64,000 bases of DNA, from NCBI RefSeq assembly GCF_018614775.1, contig NZ_JAGGOF010000025.1:1-64000 (forward strand), written 5' to 3'. The position numbers and the translations under genes were made by a program. Positions 39,199-48,470 of the stretch are shown here, one piece after another (position 1 is the stretch's first letter; each line of letters starts with the position of its first letter). Under the pieces are notes generated by a model. That model did no database searches. It was given only the letters and a program-made list of their open reading frames with translations, and was not told the DNA's origin. The stretch is from Pseudomonas fluorescens. Its GTDB lineage: Bacteria > Pseudomonadota > Gammaproteobacteria > Pseudomonadales > Pseudomonadaceae.

Positions 39199-40169
39199 TG
39201 GACAGCGTAGATCTGAACGTCTTGCGCAGCGTGCTCCAATGGCGCCGCGCCGGGCAGCGGGTGGTGTTGTTCACCGTGGTCCAGACCTGGGGCACCGCGC
39301 CCAGGCCGCCGGGGGCGATGCTGGCATTGCGCGAGGACGGCGTGGTGATTGGCTCGGTGTCCGGCGGTTGTGTCGAGGATGACCTGATCGCCCGGCTGCA
39401 CGATGGGCGCATTCCGGACGACGGCCCGCCGGTGCAGATGATCACCTATGGCGTCACCCGCGAAGAGGCGGCGCGCTTTGGCCTGCCGTGCGGCGGTACC
39501 CTGCGCTTGACCGAAGAACGGGTCGGCGACCCCGAATGGGTCGCGCAACTGCTGGAGCGCTGCGAAGCCCATGAGATTGTCGCCCGTGAGCTGACGCTCG
39601 CCAGCGGCGATGTGAGGTTGGCGCCGGCCGATAAAAGTGATGCGCTGGTTTTCGACGGCCATACCTTGCGGGCCATCTACGGCCCGCGCTGGCGACTGCT
39701 GTTGATCGGTGCCGGGCAACTGTCGCGCTACGTGGCGGAAATGGCCCGATTGCTGGACTTCGAAGTGCTGATCTGCGATCCGCGCAAGGAGTTCGTTTAC
39801 GGTTGGGAAGAACAGCACGGTCGCTTCGTCCCGGGTATGCCCGACGAAGCGGTGTTGAACATCCAGACCGACGAGCGCACGGCGATCGTCGCCCTGACCC
39901 ATGACCCGCGTCTGGACGACATGGCATTGCTCACGGCGCTGGATTCCAGGGCTTTCTATGTCGGCGCCCTGGGTTCGCGGGTCAATAGCCAGAAGCGCCG
40001 GGAGAACCTGGCTCAGCTAGGCTTGTCGGTGGAGGCCATCGAGCGCTTGCATGGGCCGATCGGCCTGCACATCGGCAGCCACACTCCGGCGGAAATCGCT
40101 CTGTCGCTGCTGGCCGAAATCGTGGCGATCAAGAATGGCGTTGAACTGCGCCAGAAAAAGCCACTGTAA
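39198..40169 (+). CDS. XdhC family molybdenum cofactor chaperone
   Basis: 323 aa. N-terminal XdhC_CoxI domain (TWGTAPRPPGAMLALREDG; GSVSGGCVEDDL) and C-terminal Rossmann domain (LLLIGAGQLSRYVAEMARLL; ALTHDPRLDD). XdhC proteins bind and modify the Mo cofactor before insertion. ATG overlaps the large-subunit stop (TGATG). Confidence 0.93.
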   Translation: MDSVDLNVLRSVLQWRRAGQRVVLFTVVQTWGTAPRPPGAMLALREDGVVIGSVSGGCVEDDLIARLHDGRIPDDGPPVQMITYGVTREEAARFGLPCGGTLRLTEERVGDPEWVAQLLERCEAHEIVARELTLASGDVRLAPADKSDALVFDGHTLRAIYGPRWRLLLIGAGQLSRYVAEMARLLDFEVLICDPRKEFVYGWEEQHGRFVPGMPDEAVLNIQTDERTAIVALTHDPRLDDMALLTALDSRAFYVGALGSRVNSQKRRENLAQLGLSVEAIERLHGPIGLHIGSHTPAEIALSLLAEIVAIKNGVELRQKKPL

Positions 40170-40189
40170 GCCGCAGGCAAGGAGGATGT

Positions 40190-40780
40190 ATGGGTGGGTC
40201 GATTGGCGTGATCATTCTCGCAGCCGGATCGGGCAGCCGCTTCCGTCAGGTTGCAGGTCCCGACAAGGACAAGCTGCTGGCAGACTGCACTGGGCGTGAC
40301 GGCGCCGTACGATCAGTGATTGAGCAGGTACTGGTGAATCTGCCAGCCCACCTGGCAAAGCGCGTGCTGGTGACCGGTCAGGATCGCCCGCAAGCCGTTC
40401 GCATGGCCCAGGCCTATGGGTGCGATGTCGTGGAGCTGGACTCCTCCGGCCTTGGCGACAGCATTGCTGCCGGTGTCCGGGCCAGTCCAGATGTCGAGGG
40501 GTGGCTGATAGTACTGGGCGACATGCCGTTCATCCTGCCATCGAGCATCGCACAGGTGGCGGCGGCGATCAGCGAGGACGGCATCAGCGTGCCGGTCCTC
40601 GCGGGTGAGTACGGGCACCCCGTAGGATTTGGCCGGGCGTTTGGTTCGCGGTTGATGGCCTTGACCGGAGATCGCGGTGCCAAGGCCTTGTTTGCCGGGG
40701 CGCACGTGGTCGAAGTGCCGGTGGAGGATGCTGGTGTGGCCTGGGATGTCGATGTGCCTGAAGCACTGACCTTCAAATAA
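40190..40780 (+). CDS. MobA/MocA-like nucleotidyltransferase
   Basis: 196 aa. GSIGVIILAAGSGSRF with a P-loop-like LAAGxGxRF, LGDMPFI metal site and HPVGFGRAF. Probably makes the dinucleotide (cytidylyl) form of the Mo cofactor used by this enzyme class. AAGGAGG before ATG. Completes the four-gene cassette. Confidence 0.9.
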   Translation: MGGSIGVIILAAGSGSRFRQVAGPDKDKLLADCTGRDGAVRSVIEQVLVNLPAHLAKRVLVTGQDRPQAVRMAQAYGCDVVELDSSGLGDSIAAGVRASPDVEGWLIVLGDMPFILPSSIAQVAAAISEDGISVPVLAGEYGHPVGFGRAFGSRLMALTGDRGAKALFAGAHVVEVPVEDAGVAWDVDVPEALTFK

Positions 40781-40800
40781 CAGCCGATACAGATAAATCC

Positions 40801-40965
40801 TGTGGGAGCGAGCAGTTGGTGATCGTTCCCACGCTCTGCGTGGGAACGCCTCCTGTGACGCTCTGCGTCACGCTTTCGGAACGCGGAGCGTCCCTGGCTG
40901 CATTCCCACGCGGAGCGTGGGAACGATCCTGTCCCATCGCTATCGCGAGCAAGCTCGTTCCCACA
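40801..40965. repeat. Mosaic REP element interrupted by a nested palindrome cluster
   Basis: Outer arms TGTGGGAGCGAGC (40801) and GCTATCGCGAGCAAGCTCGTTCCCACA (end 40965) are the usual REP pair of this genome, but the interior is replaced by a different 108-bp element (next entry). Confidence 0.8.
40821..40928. mobile_element. MITE-like element with terminal inverted repeats
   Basis: Begins GATCGTTCCCACGC and ends GCGTGGGAACGATC, a perfect 14-bp inverted repeat. Inside are four consecutive short hairpins built on CGC-TCT-GCG or CGC-GGA-GCG loops. It carries no reading frame and is 108 bp long, so it could only move with help from elsewhere. Confidence 0.55.
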
Positions 40966-40994
40966 GGGTGGTGGGGTGTGGATAAGTTCGAGGC

Positions 40995-42831
40995 ATCGGC
41001 ATAGGGGGCGGCCTTTCACAGGCCGCTCCCCTGCCACACCACCCGGCATGCGGGTCCGCACCGGGCGGTTCGAGAGATTGAGGTCAGGAGAGGCGCGGTA
41101 AACCCATTCTGTCGAACCACGCTATATCGAGTACTCGGTTGAGTTCAAAGCGGCTGTTGCGCCACCAACAGCGGGAGTTTCCCGCCACTTTGCGTGCAAC
41201 AGCCTCACTTGCTCCCAACTTGTGTAACTCCCGATAGATCGTTGAACTGCACCGCCACTGCTTGAGCTGGATCGCTCGGAGTCGATGTCGCATCCATTCG
41301 TCCAGCTCTCGCCAGATTCGAGGGGTTTGCGACAAGCCAAAATAAGCCTTCCAACCCAGCAGGTAGGGCCTCAATCGATCGACAACCTGTTGCAAGCTGC
41401 GGCCACCTGAGCGCCGGGTAAGCCAGCGGATACGTTGCTTGAACTGCTTACGCGCCTTGACCGCTACCGATCTCTTGACGCCTTTGGGTGACGCCCAAAA
41501 GGCATAGCCTAGAAACTTGCGACCAAACGCGCTCGCCACCGCACTCTTGCTCTCGTTGACACTCAAGTGCAGCTTTTCATACAGACGCTTCAGCAGGACC
41601 ATCACTCGCTGCCCAGCCTTCTTGCTGCGAACGTACACATTCGCGTCATCGGCATAACGCACGAAACAATGGCCCCGACGTTCAAGCTCTCGATCCACTT
41701 CGTCCAGCAGCACATTCGCCAACAACGGCGACAGCGGGCCGCCTTGCGGCGCCCCCTGGCGACTTCTCTCGACCACGCCATTGACCAGCGTTCCCGCATC
41801 CAGATACGCGCGAACCAGCCGGATAACTGCCGGGTCCACAATCCGTTTGCGTAAACGACCTATCAGAATGTCGTGGTCGACCCGGTCGAAGAACTTCTCC
41901 AGATCAACATCCACTACCACCTTGCGCCCCGAAGACACATGTCGCTGGGCCGACAGGATGGCGTCCTGCGCACTGCGCCCCGGACGAAAGCCATAGCTGT
42001 GTTCACTGAAGGTTGGATCGAGCAGTGGTTGCAAGACTTGCAGCAGCGCTTGTTGGATCAGCCGGTCGGTGACCGTTGGGATACCCAACTCGCGTTCGCC
42101 GCCGTCAGGCTTGGGAATGACCACGCGTCGTACCGGACTGGGCCGGTAGACGCCTGAAAGAAGCTGTTCGCAGATCGCAGGCCATCGGCTTTGCAAATGT
42201 TCGGCGGTCTGTTCAATATCCAGACCGTCAACTCCCGCAGCCCCTTTGTTGGCCTTGACCCGTTTCCAGGCCCGCTTCAGGTTTGCTCTCGCAAAGGCCC
42301 GTTCCAGCAGCCCTTGCCCTGCGTTGTCGGTTTCATTTTGCGGGCAATTGACCTCGTCGCTGATGGGGCTTCTCACGGCTTCACCGCTCGCGTCCTCACA
42401 TCCGCCCCACGTTTAGCAGGCTTCTGACTTCCGGTCTTTCGCATCAACATGGCCTATAACGCTTTCTCTCGTTCGGCCCTTCGTCAAAAAAAAAAAAGAC
42501 TACTACGGCCTCTGCTGACTTCTCGCTCCGGTTTGCACCGTCGCCCTTTCAGGCACAAGGCGAGATCTCCCCAGGTAAGAACGCAATCCTTCGCCACACA
42601 ACCGCCGGATTTACGCAGCCTGATCCTTGACCACAAGAGCTTCGCGGTTTTATGCCCGCTCGCCCTGATCGGCTTCGCCTTGTATCCGGTTCTTGTACAT
42701 CGGCTCATGGCTTCGATTCACGCTTCCTCCCCACACTCGATCGCCCTCATGCAGTTGCGCTTCACTTCGTTCGCTGTGGTCAGCTTACGGCGGGACTTTC
42801 ACCCACAAGATTGCGCCCATGCTGGGCGCAC
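40995..42831 (-). mobile_element. Group II intron, complete, probable bacterial class C
   Basis: The 5' end on the minus strand is GTGCGCCCAGCATGGGCGC at 42831, with GTGAAAGTCCCGCCG shortly after, both typical of bacterial group II introns. The 3' end has a domain V hairpin (41038-41070, stem CCGCCCGG / CCGGGTGG around TGCGGACCCGCA), a domain VI hairpin (41004-41031) and a terminal CCGAT at about 40995. Total about 1.84 kb, encoding one maturase (41084-42376) without an endonuclease domain. The 5' exon is the T-tract of the rne terminator. The 5' domain contains a run of 12 T (42486-42497). The exact 3' end is inferred. Confidence 0.88.
41084..42376 (-). CDS. ltrA: Group II intron reverse transcriptase/maturase
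   Basis: 430 aa from a GTG. RT blocks: GAAGVDGLDI (block 0/1), RRVVIPKPDGGERELGIPTVTDRLIQQAL, YGFRPGRSAQDAI, VDVDLEKFFDRVDH, GAPQGGPLSPLLANVLLDEVD, and the catalytic FVRYADDANVY with both Asp. The C-terminal X/maturase domain ends near WWRNSRFELN; there is no HNH endonuclease, as in class C introns. All core motifs are intact, so the element may be active. Confidence 0.95.
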   Translation of the reverse strand: MRSPISDEVNCPQNETDNAGQGLLERAFARANLKRAWKRVKANKGAAGVDGLDIEQTAEHLQSRWPAICEQLLSGVYRPSPVRRVVIPKPDGGERELGIPTVTDRLIQQALLQVLQPLLDPTFSEHSYGFRPGRSAQDAILSAQRHVSSGRKVVVDVDLEKFFDRVDHDILIGRLRKRIVDPAVIRLVRAYLDAGTLVNGVVERSRQGAPQGGPLSPLLANVLLDEVDRELERRGHCFVRYADDANVYVRSKKAGQRVMVLLKRLYEKLHLSVNESKSAVASAFGRKFLGYAFWASPKGVKRSVAVKARKQFKQRIRWLTRRSGGRSLQQVVDRLRPYLLGWKAYFGLSQTPRIWRELDEWMRHRLRAIQLKQWRCSSTIYRELHKLGASEAVARKVAGNSRCWWRNSRFELNRVLDIAWFDRMGLPRLS

Positions 42832-42833
42832 AT

Positions 42834-42871
42834 AAAAAAGCCCCGCCTGGCATTGCCAGGCGGGGCTTTTT
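42834..42871 (-). terminator. Rho-independent terminator of rne
   Basis: Perfect 12-bp stem AGCCCCGCCTGG / CCAGGCGGGGCT, loop of five, six T on the minus strand followed by AT and the intron boundary at 42831. Confidence 0.95.
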
Positions 42872-42885
42872 ACTGGGCGGTGGAA

Positions 42886-45800
42886 TCAGGCGTGAGGTTT
42901 AGGCTCGTGCTCTTTTTCCAAGGCTTCAGTGTGACGCGGTGGGACTTCCTCGGCAGCTTGCTGAGGTTCTTCGATCACCGGAGCCGATTCAGCCGGGGCT
43001 GGTTCGGCGGCGGTTTCAGCGATCGGAGCAGGGACTGCCTCGACAGCTTCCACCACCGGAGCAGGCTCGGCGGCAGGCGCTTGAGGGGCGGCAGCGGCAG
43101 CTTGTTCGGCTTCCTTCTGCAGACGCTCGGCTTCACGCTTGCGACGACGCACTTCACGTGGATCGTTTGGCGCACGGCCGTTCTCGGTCAAGGCGCTGGC
43201 AGGTGCTGGCGACTCCACCGGGGCGGGCGCTTCAGCCACCACGGGTGCTTCAACCACTGGAGCTGCTTCAATCACTGGCGCTTCGAGCGCTTTCACAGGC
43301 TCTGGTGCCGGCTCCGGTTCAGCCGCTGGTGCCGCTGCAGCTGGCTCGGCGCTCCAGTTGAAGGCTGTCTGCTCTTCACGCACTGGCTCTGGTGCTTGTT
43401 CCTCGGCCGGTGCTTCGACGGCGGGTTCAGCGGCCACCACGGGCAGCTCGACGGTCGGTGCAGGCTCGGCGGCGACGGGTGCTTGCGGCTGGGCTTCAGG
43501 AGCCGGGGCAAGTTCCACTTCCGGTGAGGCCGTCACCTCTACAGCCGTCGTGGCTTCGACCACCGGCGCTTCAACAGCCGGGGTGTTTTCCACGGCAGCA
43601 GTGGCGCGTTCGGCCTGTTCGTGAGCCTGGGCTTCGGCCGGGGCGCTGATTGCACTGCTGGCGACCGCGGCGGTCACGGCCAGGCCGGCAGCCAGGTCGT
43701 CAGCGCTTGGCGCTTCGGCGTTCTCGGCGGATTCAGGCTCTTCCGAACCTTCGATCACGTTGCCGTTGGCATCGCGCTGACGCTCACGACGGTTGCTGCG
43801 ACGACGCTGGCCCCGGGAACGGCGACGTGGACGATCGCCTTCGGCGTTGTCCTGACCGTCTTCCTGCAGCTGCTCTTCGACGTCCAGCACTTCTTCTTCG
43901 CTGGCAGCGGCGGCCTGCTCGGCGCGTGGCTGGCGTTCTTCACGTGGCGGACGCGGTGCGCGCTCTTCACGAGGCTGGCGGGCCGGGCGCTCTTCAGTGG
44001 TGGCGGCTGCGACGGCAGCAACGGCTGGGGCGGCATCCAGTGGCTCACGCAGTTCGCGAACACGCTCTTCACGCTCGCCACGGGGCTTGCGATCTTCACG
44101 AGGCGCGCGCGGCTGACGCTCTTCACGCGGGGGACGCGGTGCGCGCTCTTCGCGGGCTACGGCTGGTGCGTCTTCACGGGCTTCGCGCGGCTGGCGCTCT
44201 TCACGTGGGGCACGTTCCTCACGCGGAGCACGTTCTTCACGCGGAGCGCGCTCTTCACGAGGCGCACGCTCTTCTCGCGGAGCACGTTCTTCGCGAGGCT
44301 TGCGCTCTTCATCGCGGCGACCGTTGCGGTTGCGGGTCTGCTGGCGACCGTTACGGCGTTCCTCGTTGCGGGCCGGACGCTCGGCGGCGACAGGCTTGGC
44401 GACGACGGCCGGTGCGGCAGGTTCTTCCTTGGTGGCGAACAGGCTGACCAGCGATTTCACCAGGCCTTTGAACAGGCTGGGTTCCGGCGCGGCGACAGGG
44501 GCGGCAACCGGGGCAACCACTTCGGTCGGGACCGGAGCGTTGGCGCGGGCCGGGGCGGTCTTGACCGCGGCTTCCTGGCGAACCAGGGTGCGCGTGGCGG
44601 CGGCCGGCTGGACGTCTTCCACTTCGGCAGCGGCAGCAGCGATCTCGTAGCTGGACTGGTTGGTGTGGGCTTCCGGGCTGTCGTCACGCAGGCGCTGCAC
44701 TTCGAAATGCGGCGTTTCGAGGTGGTCGTTCGGCAGGATGACGATACGGGCGCGAGTGCGCAGTTCGATCTTGGTGATCGAGTTGCGTTTCTCGTTGAGC
44801 AGGAACGCGGCGACCGGGATCGGCACCTGGGCGCGAACTTCGGCGGTGCGGTCCTTCAGGGCTTCTTCTTCGATCAGGCGCAGGATCGCCAGGGACAGTG
44901 ACTCGACGTCACGGATGATGCCGGTGCCGTTGCAACGTGGGCATACGATGCCGCTGCTTTCGCCCAGGGAAGGACGCAGGCGCTGACGGGACATTTCCAG
45001 CAGGCCGAAGCGCGAGATACGACCGACCTGTACACGGGCGCGGTCGGCTTCCAGGCACTCACGGACTTTTTCTTCCACGGCGCGCTGGTTCTTGGCCGGG
45101 GTCATGTCGATGAAGTCGATGACGATCAGGCCGCCAATGTCACGCAGGCGCAACTGACGGGCGATTTCTTCGGCCGCTTCAAGGTTGGTCTGCAGGGCGG
45201 TTTCTTCGATGTCGCTGCCTTTGGTGGCGCGCGCCGAGTTGATGTCGATGGACACCAGGGCTTCGGTCGGATCGATGACGATGGAGCCGCCGGACGGCAG
45301 TTCGACGACGCGCTGGAAAGCGGTCTCGATCTGGCTTTCGATCTGGAAACGGTTGAACAGCGGAACGCTGTCTTCGTAGAGCTTGATCTTGCTGGCGTAC
45401 TGCGGCATCACCTGGCGAATGAAGGTCAGGGCTTCGTCCTGGGCTTCAACGCTGTCGATCAGCACTTCGCCAATGTCCTGGCGCAGGTAGTCGCGGATGG
45501 CGCGGATGATCACGTTGCTTTCCTGGTAGATCAGGAACGGCGCGGAGCGATCCAGCGAGGCTTCTTTGATGGCGGTCCACAGTTGCAGCAGGTAGTCGAG
45601 GTCCCACTGCATTTCTTCGCTGCTGCGGCCAAGGCCGGCGGTGCGAACGATCAGGCCCATGTCGGCTGGAGCGACCAGGCCATTGAGAGCTTCACGCAGT
45701 TCGTTGCGCTCTTCGCCTTCGATGCGGCGCGAGATGCCACCGGCACGCGGGTTGTTTGGCATCAGGACCAGGTAACGGCCGGCCAGGCTGATGAAGGTGG

Positions 45801-46143
45801 TCAGGGCCGCGCCCTTGTTGCCACGTTCTTCTTTTTCGACCTGGACGATGACTTCCTGGCCTTCGCTCAGGACGTCCTTGATGTTGACGCGGCCTTCAGG
45901 GGCTTTCTTGAAGTATTCGCGGGAGATTTCTTTAAGGGGCAGGAAGCCGTGGCGCTCGGAGCCGAAATCGACAAAGGCAGCCTCAAGGCTTGGTTCGATG
46001 CGAGTAATCCGGCCTTTATAGATGTTGGCCTTCTTCTGCTCGCGTGCACCGGATTCGATATCCAGGTCGTAGAGGCGCTGGCCGTCTACCAGTGCAACAC
46101 GCAACTCTTCGGGTTGAGTTGCGTTAATCAGCATTCTTTTCAT
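42886..46143 (-). CDS. rne: Ribonuclease E
   Basis: 1085 aa. The N-terminal half is catalytic: [22 protein letters not shown]1 domain (about 37-125), the DNase I-like metal site ([13 protein letters not shown] and IDFIDM Asp residues) and the zinc link CPRCNGTG. The C-terminal half is a disordered scaffold: about five REERAP repeats near residue 640, Arg-rich RNA-binding stretches ([18 protein letters not shown]) and a long Ala/Pro/Glu tail ending HEPKPHA. Central mRNA-decay endonuclease and degradosome scaffold. The ATG at 46143 is the family start. A long leader precedes it, and rluC is divergent. Confidence 0.96.
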   Translation of the reverse strand: MKRMLINATQPEELRVALVDGQRLYDLDIESGAREQKKANIYKGRITRIEPSLEAAFVDFGSERHGFLPLKEISREYFKKAPEGRVNIKDVLSEGQEVIVQVEKEERGNKGAALTTFISLAGRYLVLMPNNPRAGGISRRIEGEERNELREALNGLVAPADMGLIVRTAGLGRSSEEMQWDLDYLLQLWTAIKEASLDRSAPFLIYQESNVIIRAIRDYLRQDIGEVLIDSVEAQDEALTFIRQVMPQYASKIKLYEDSVPLFNRFQIESQIETAFQRVVELPSGGSIVIDPTEALVSIDINSARATKGSDIEETALQTNLEAAEEIARQLRLRDIGGLIVIDFIDMTPAKNQRAVEEKVRECLEADRARVQVGRISRFGLLEMSRQRLRPSLGESSGIVCPRCNGTGIIRDVESLSLAILRLIEEEALKDRTAEVRAQVPIPVAAFLLNEKRNSITKIELRTRARIVILPNDHLETPHFEVQRLRDDSPEAHTNQSSYEIAAAAAEVEDVQPAAATRTLVRQEAAVKTAPARANAPVPTEVVAPVAAPVAAPEPSLFKGLVKSLVSLFATKEEPAAPAVVAKPVAAERPARNEERRNGRQQTRNRNGRRDEERKPREERAPREERAPREERAPREERAPREERAPREERQPREAREDAPAVAREERAPRPPREERQPRAPREDRKPRGEREERVRELREPLDAAPAVAAVAAATTEERPARQPREERAPRPPREERQPRAEQAAAASEEEVLDVEEQLQEDGQDNAEGDRPRRRSRGQRRRSNRRERQRDANGNVIEGSEEPESAENAEAPSADDLAAGLAVTAAVASSAISAPAEAQAHEQAERATAAVENTPAVEAPVVEATTAVEVTASPEVELAPAPEAQPQAPVAAEPAPTVELPVVAAEPAVEAPAEEQAPEPVREEQTAFNWSAEPAAAAPAAEPEPAPEPVKALEAPVIEAAPVVEAPVVAEAPAPVESPAPASALTENGRAPNDPREVRRRKREAERLQKEAEQAAAAAPQAPAAEPAPVVEAVEAVPAPIAETAAEPAPAESAPVIEEPQQAAEEVPPRHTEALEKEHEPKPHA

Positions 46144-46600
46144 GTAGTACCGTCGGTTTCCGGGCTGCCGGAAACGGCGTTCGGCACACACGACTTCTCA
46201 CGGTCGGTGTCAGGTGCGTCCTGGAAGTGGCGGGGCCATTCCAGTGTCCAGCGAGTTCGACCCAATGATGGCGAAGTCGCGACGGACGCGTCCTGCTTGC
46301 TGGTACTCAAGCACTCAGTCAGGAGGAGGAATCAACCGGCGTCTGTGGACGAGATGAAGCGTCTAGATACAAGCCTGATGCTACACAGTCCGACGGTTGT
46401 ACATCTCCACCCTACACGTATCCCTGATAATTCGGGTGCTGCCGCGCGCAGAATCCGCAGCGGGTTGGCATTTACCGCGAGCTCCGAAAGGGGAGGTCAC
46501 GCATCATGGCTAATTTAGGCGTTGTTTCCGAAGCTCTCGCTCGGGGTCGTTCGTAGCTGACTGCACTTTGTGAACTGGCCATGAATGTGGCACGCAAGGC
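46144..46600 (-). promoter_or_regulatory. Long 5' leader of rne (candidate rne-II-type autoregulatory RNA)
   Basis: About 700 bp separates rne from rluC and holds no credible gene. On the minus strand the part next to rne is rich in short inverted repeats. Pseudomonads are known to carry a structured rne leader (rne-II motif) thought to be cut by RNase E for autoregulation. Position and structure here are inferred; the right boundary is arbitrary. Confidence 0.45.
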
Positions 46601-46826
46601 GAGTCAGAACTCTGCTTTGCGGCGTATTTCAGGCCTCATGTCACCTGCGCTCGTTACAACTGCAAACTCTACCGTTACGTAGCGAAAGCCCCGTAGGACG
46701 GCCTCTCGTCCTCGTGAATTGCGTTGGTCAGGGCCGGTTGTTGACCGCTGGTCCGCTGTCCAGCCACTTTTGGCGGCGTTCGGGACTATAGCAGCAATGA
46801 TTAAGTGCTTCAATTCCATAAAAAAT

Positions 46827-46835
46827 TGTTATGAT
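46827..46835 (+). promoter_or_regulatory. Extended -10 promoter element of rluC
   Basis: TGTTATGAT, an extended -10, lies with its end only seven bases before the rluC ATG at 46843. The -35 region is poor, as is usual with extended -10 promoters. If used, the mRNA would have almost no leader. Confidence 0.4.
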
Positions 46836-46842
46836 CGCCGCC

Positions 46843-47799
46843 ATGACGACTACTGCCCCTCCGACCCCTGGCGTTCAACTGCTCGAGGTCTCGCCGGAAT
46901 ATGCCGGCCAACGAATCGATAATTTCCTGCTGGCTCGGCTCAAAGGCGTGCCCAAGACCTTGATTTACCGCATTTTGCGCAAAGGCGAAGTGCGGGTGAA
47001 CAAGGGGCGGATCAAGCCCGAATACAAGCTCCAGGCTGGTGATATCGTGCGCGTGCCGCCGGTTCGCGTGCCTGAGCGCGATGAACCGGTGCCTCTGGCC
47101 CAAGGCTTGCTGCAGCGCCTTGAAGCCTCGATTGTCCACGAAGACAAAGCCCTGATCGTGATCAACAAGCCCGCCGGCATTGCTGTTCACGGTGGTAGCG
47201 GATTGAATTTCGGCGTGATCGAAGCCTTTCGTCAGCTGCGTCCGGACGCCAAGGAGCTGGAACTGGTCCATCGCCTTGACCGCGACACCTCCGGCCTGCT
47301 GATGATCGCCAAGAAGCGCAGCATGTTGCGCCACTTGCATGAGCAACTGCGTGGCGATGGCGTGGACAAGCGCTACATGGCCCTGGTGCGTGGTCGCTGG
47401 GAAACGTCCGTCAAACAGGTGCGTGCGCCGCTGCTCAAGAGCAACCTGCGCTCCGGCGAACGCATGGTCGAAGTCAACGAAGAGGGCAAGGAGGCGTTGA
47501 CCGTCTTCAAGGTGCTGCGCCGCTTCGGCGACTTTGCCACGATGGTCGAGGCCAAGCCGGTGACCGGTCGTACTCACCAGATTCGTGTCCATACGTTGCA
47601 CGCCGGGCATTGCATTGCCGGTGACAGCAAATACGGCGATGAGGATTTCACCCGGGAAATCCGTGAGCTGGGCGGCAAGCGCCTGTTTCTCCATGCCTAC
47701 ATGCTGACCGTGCCGCTGCCCGATGGCGGCGAGCTGAAATTGCAGGCTCCCGTGGATGACATGTGGGCCAAGACCGTGGAGCGGTTGAGTGCACCCTGA
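46843..47799 (+). CDS. rluC: 23S rRNA pseudouridine synthase RluC
   Basis: 318 aa (E. coli RluC is 319). N-terminal S4 domain ([32 protein letters not shown]), catalytic [15 protein letters not shown] with the active Asp, and GRTHQIRVH. Makes pseudouridines in 23S rRNA helix regions. MTTTAPPT is taken as the start; an ATG four codons upstream (46831) exists. Its stop overlaps the HAD gene by 11 bases. Confidence 0.95.
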   Translation: MTTTAPPTPGVQLLEVSPEYAGQRIDNFLLARLKGVPKTLIYRILRKGEVRVNKGRIKPEYKLQAGDIVRVPPVRVPERDEPVPLAQGLLQRLEASIVHEDKALIVINKPAGIAVHGGSGLNFGVIEAFRQLRPDAKELELVHRLDRDTSGLLMIAKKRSMLRHLHEQLRGDGVDKRYMALVRGRWETSVKQVRAPLLKSNLRSGERMVEVNEEGKEALTVFKVLRRFGDFATMVEAKPVTGRTHQIRVHTLHAGHCIAGDSKYGDEDFTREIRELGGKRLFLHAYMLTVPLPDGGELKLQAPVDDMWAKTVERLSAP

Positions 47800-48451
47800 T
47801 TACAAGCTGCTGATCTTCGATTGGGATGGCACGCTGGCGAATTCCATCGGTCGGATCGTCGAGGCGATGCACGTCGCCTCGGACCGTATGGGGTTTGCCC
47901 GGTGCAATGATTTTGCGGTCAAGGGCATTATTGGCCTGGGATTGCCGGAAGCCATTCGAAGCCTTTATCCGCAAATCGATGACGAAGCGCTGGTGATTTT
48001 TCGTCAGCACTATGCCGACCACTACATTGCGCTGGAGGCCGAGCCTTCACCGCTGTTCGATGGCGTGGTGAGCACGCTGGAGGCCTTGCGTGCCGAGGGT
48101 TATCACCTGGCCGTCGCGACCGGCAAGGCGCGTCGCGGCCTGGATCGGGTGCTCAAGTCCCATGGCTGGGAAGATTATTTCGAGATCACCCGCGCGGCCG
48201 ATGAAACCGCCAGCAAACCGCACCCTCTGATGCTTGAGCAGATCCTGGCGCATTGCAATGTGCGTGCGGAGCAAGCGCTGATGGTGGGCGACTCGTCGTT
48301 CGACCTGCAAATGGCGCGCAATGCCGGCATGGCGTCGGTGGCGGTCAGTTACGGGGCGCAGACGATCGAGGCGTTGAAGGCTTTCGAGCCGCTGCTGGCC
48401 ATCGATCATTTTGCTGAATTGCACGCCTGGCTGAGCCGTCAGGCCCATTGA
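47789..48451 (+). CDS. HAD-IA family hydrolase (phosphoglycolate phosphatase-like)
   Basis: 220 aa from a GTG inside the end of rluC. HAD motif [11 protein letters not shown], motif [14 protein letters not shown] with the Lys, and motif [17 protein letters not shown]. Cytosolic phosphatase of unknown substrate; always paired with rluC in pseudomonads, coupling inferred from the overlap. Confidence 0.9.
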   Translation: MHPDYKLLIFDWDGTLANSIGRIVEAMHVASDRMGFARCNDFAVKGIIGLGLPEAIRSLYPQIDDEALVIFRQHYADHYIALEAEPSPLFDGVVSTLEALRAEGYHLAVATGKARRGLDRVLKSHGWEDYFEITRAADETASKPHPLMLEQILAHCNVRAEQALMVGDSSFDLQMARNAGMASVAVSYGAQTIEALKAFEPLLAIDHFAELHAWLSRQAH

Positions 48452-48470
48452 GTTTGCTGGGGATACATGC

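Noticed and set aside
44190..44312. Tandem repeat considered as a CRISPR array
   Set aside because: Units are 18 bp with no spacers and are in frame inside rne.
43139..44901. Long plus-strand frames opposite rne
   Set aside because: Ser/Thr/Gly or Arg/Leu low-complexity shadows caused by the repetitive Ala/Pro/Glu-rich tail of RNase E.
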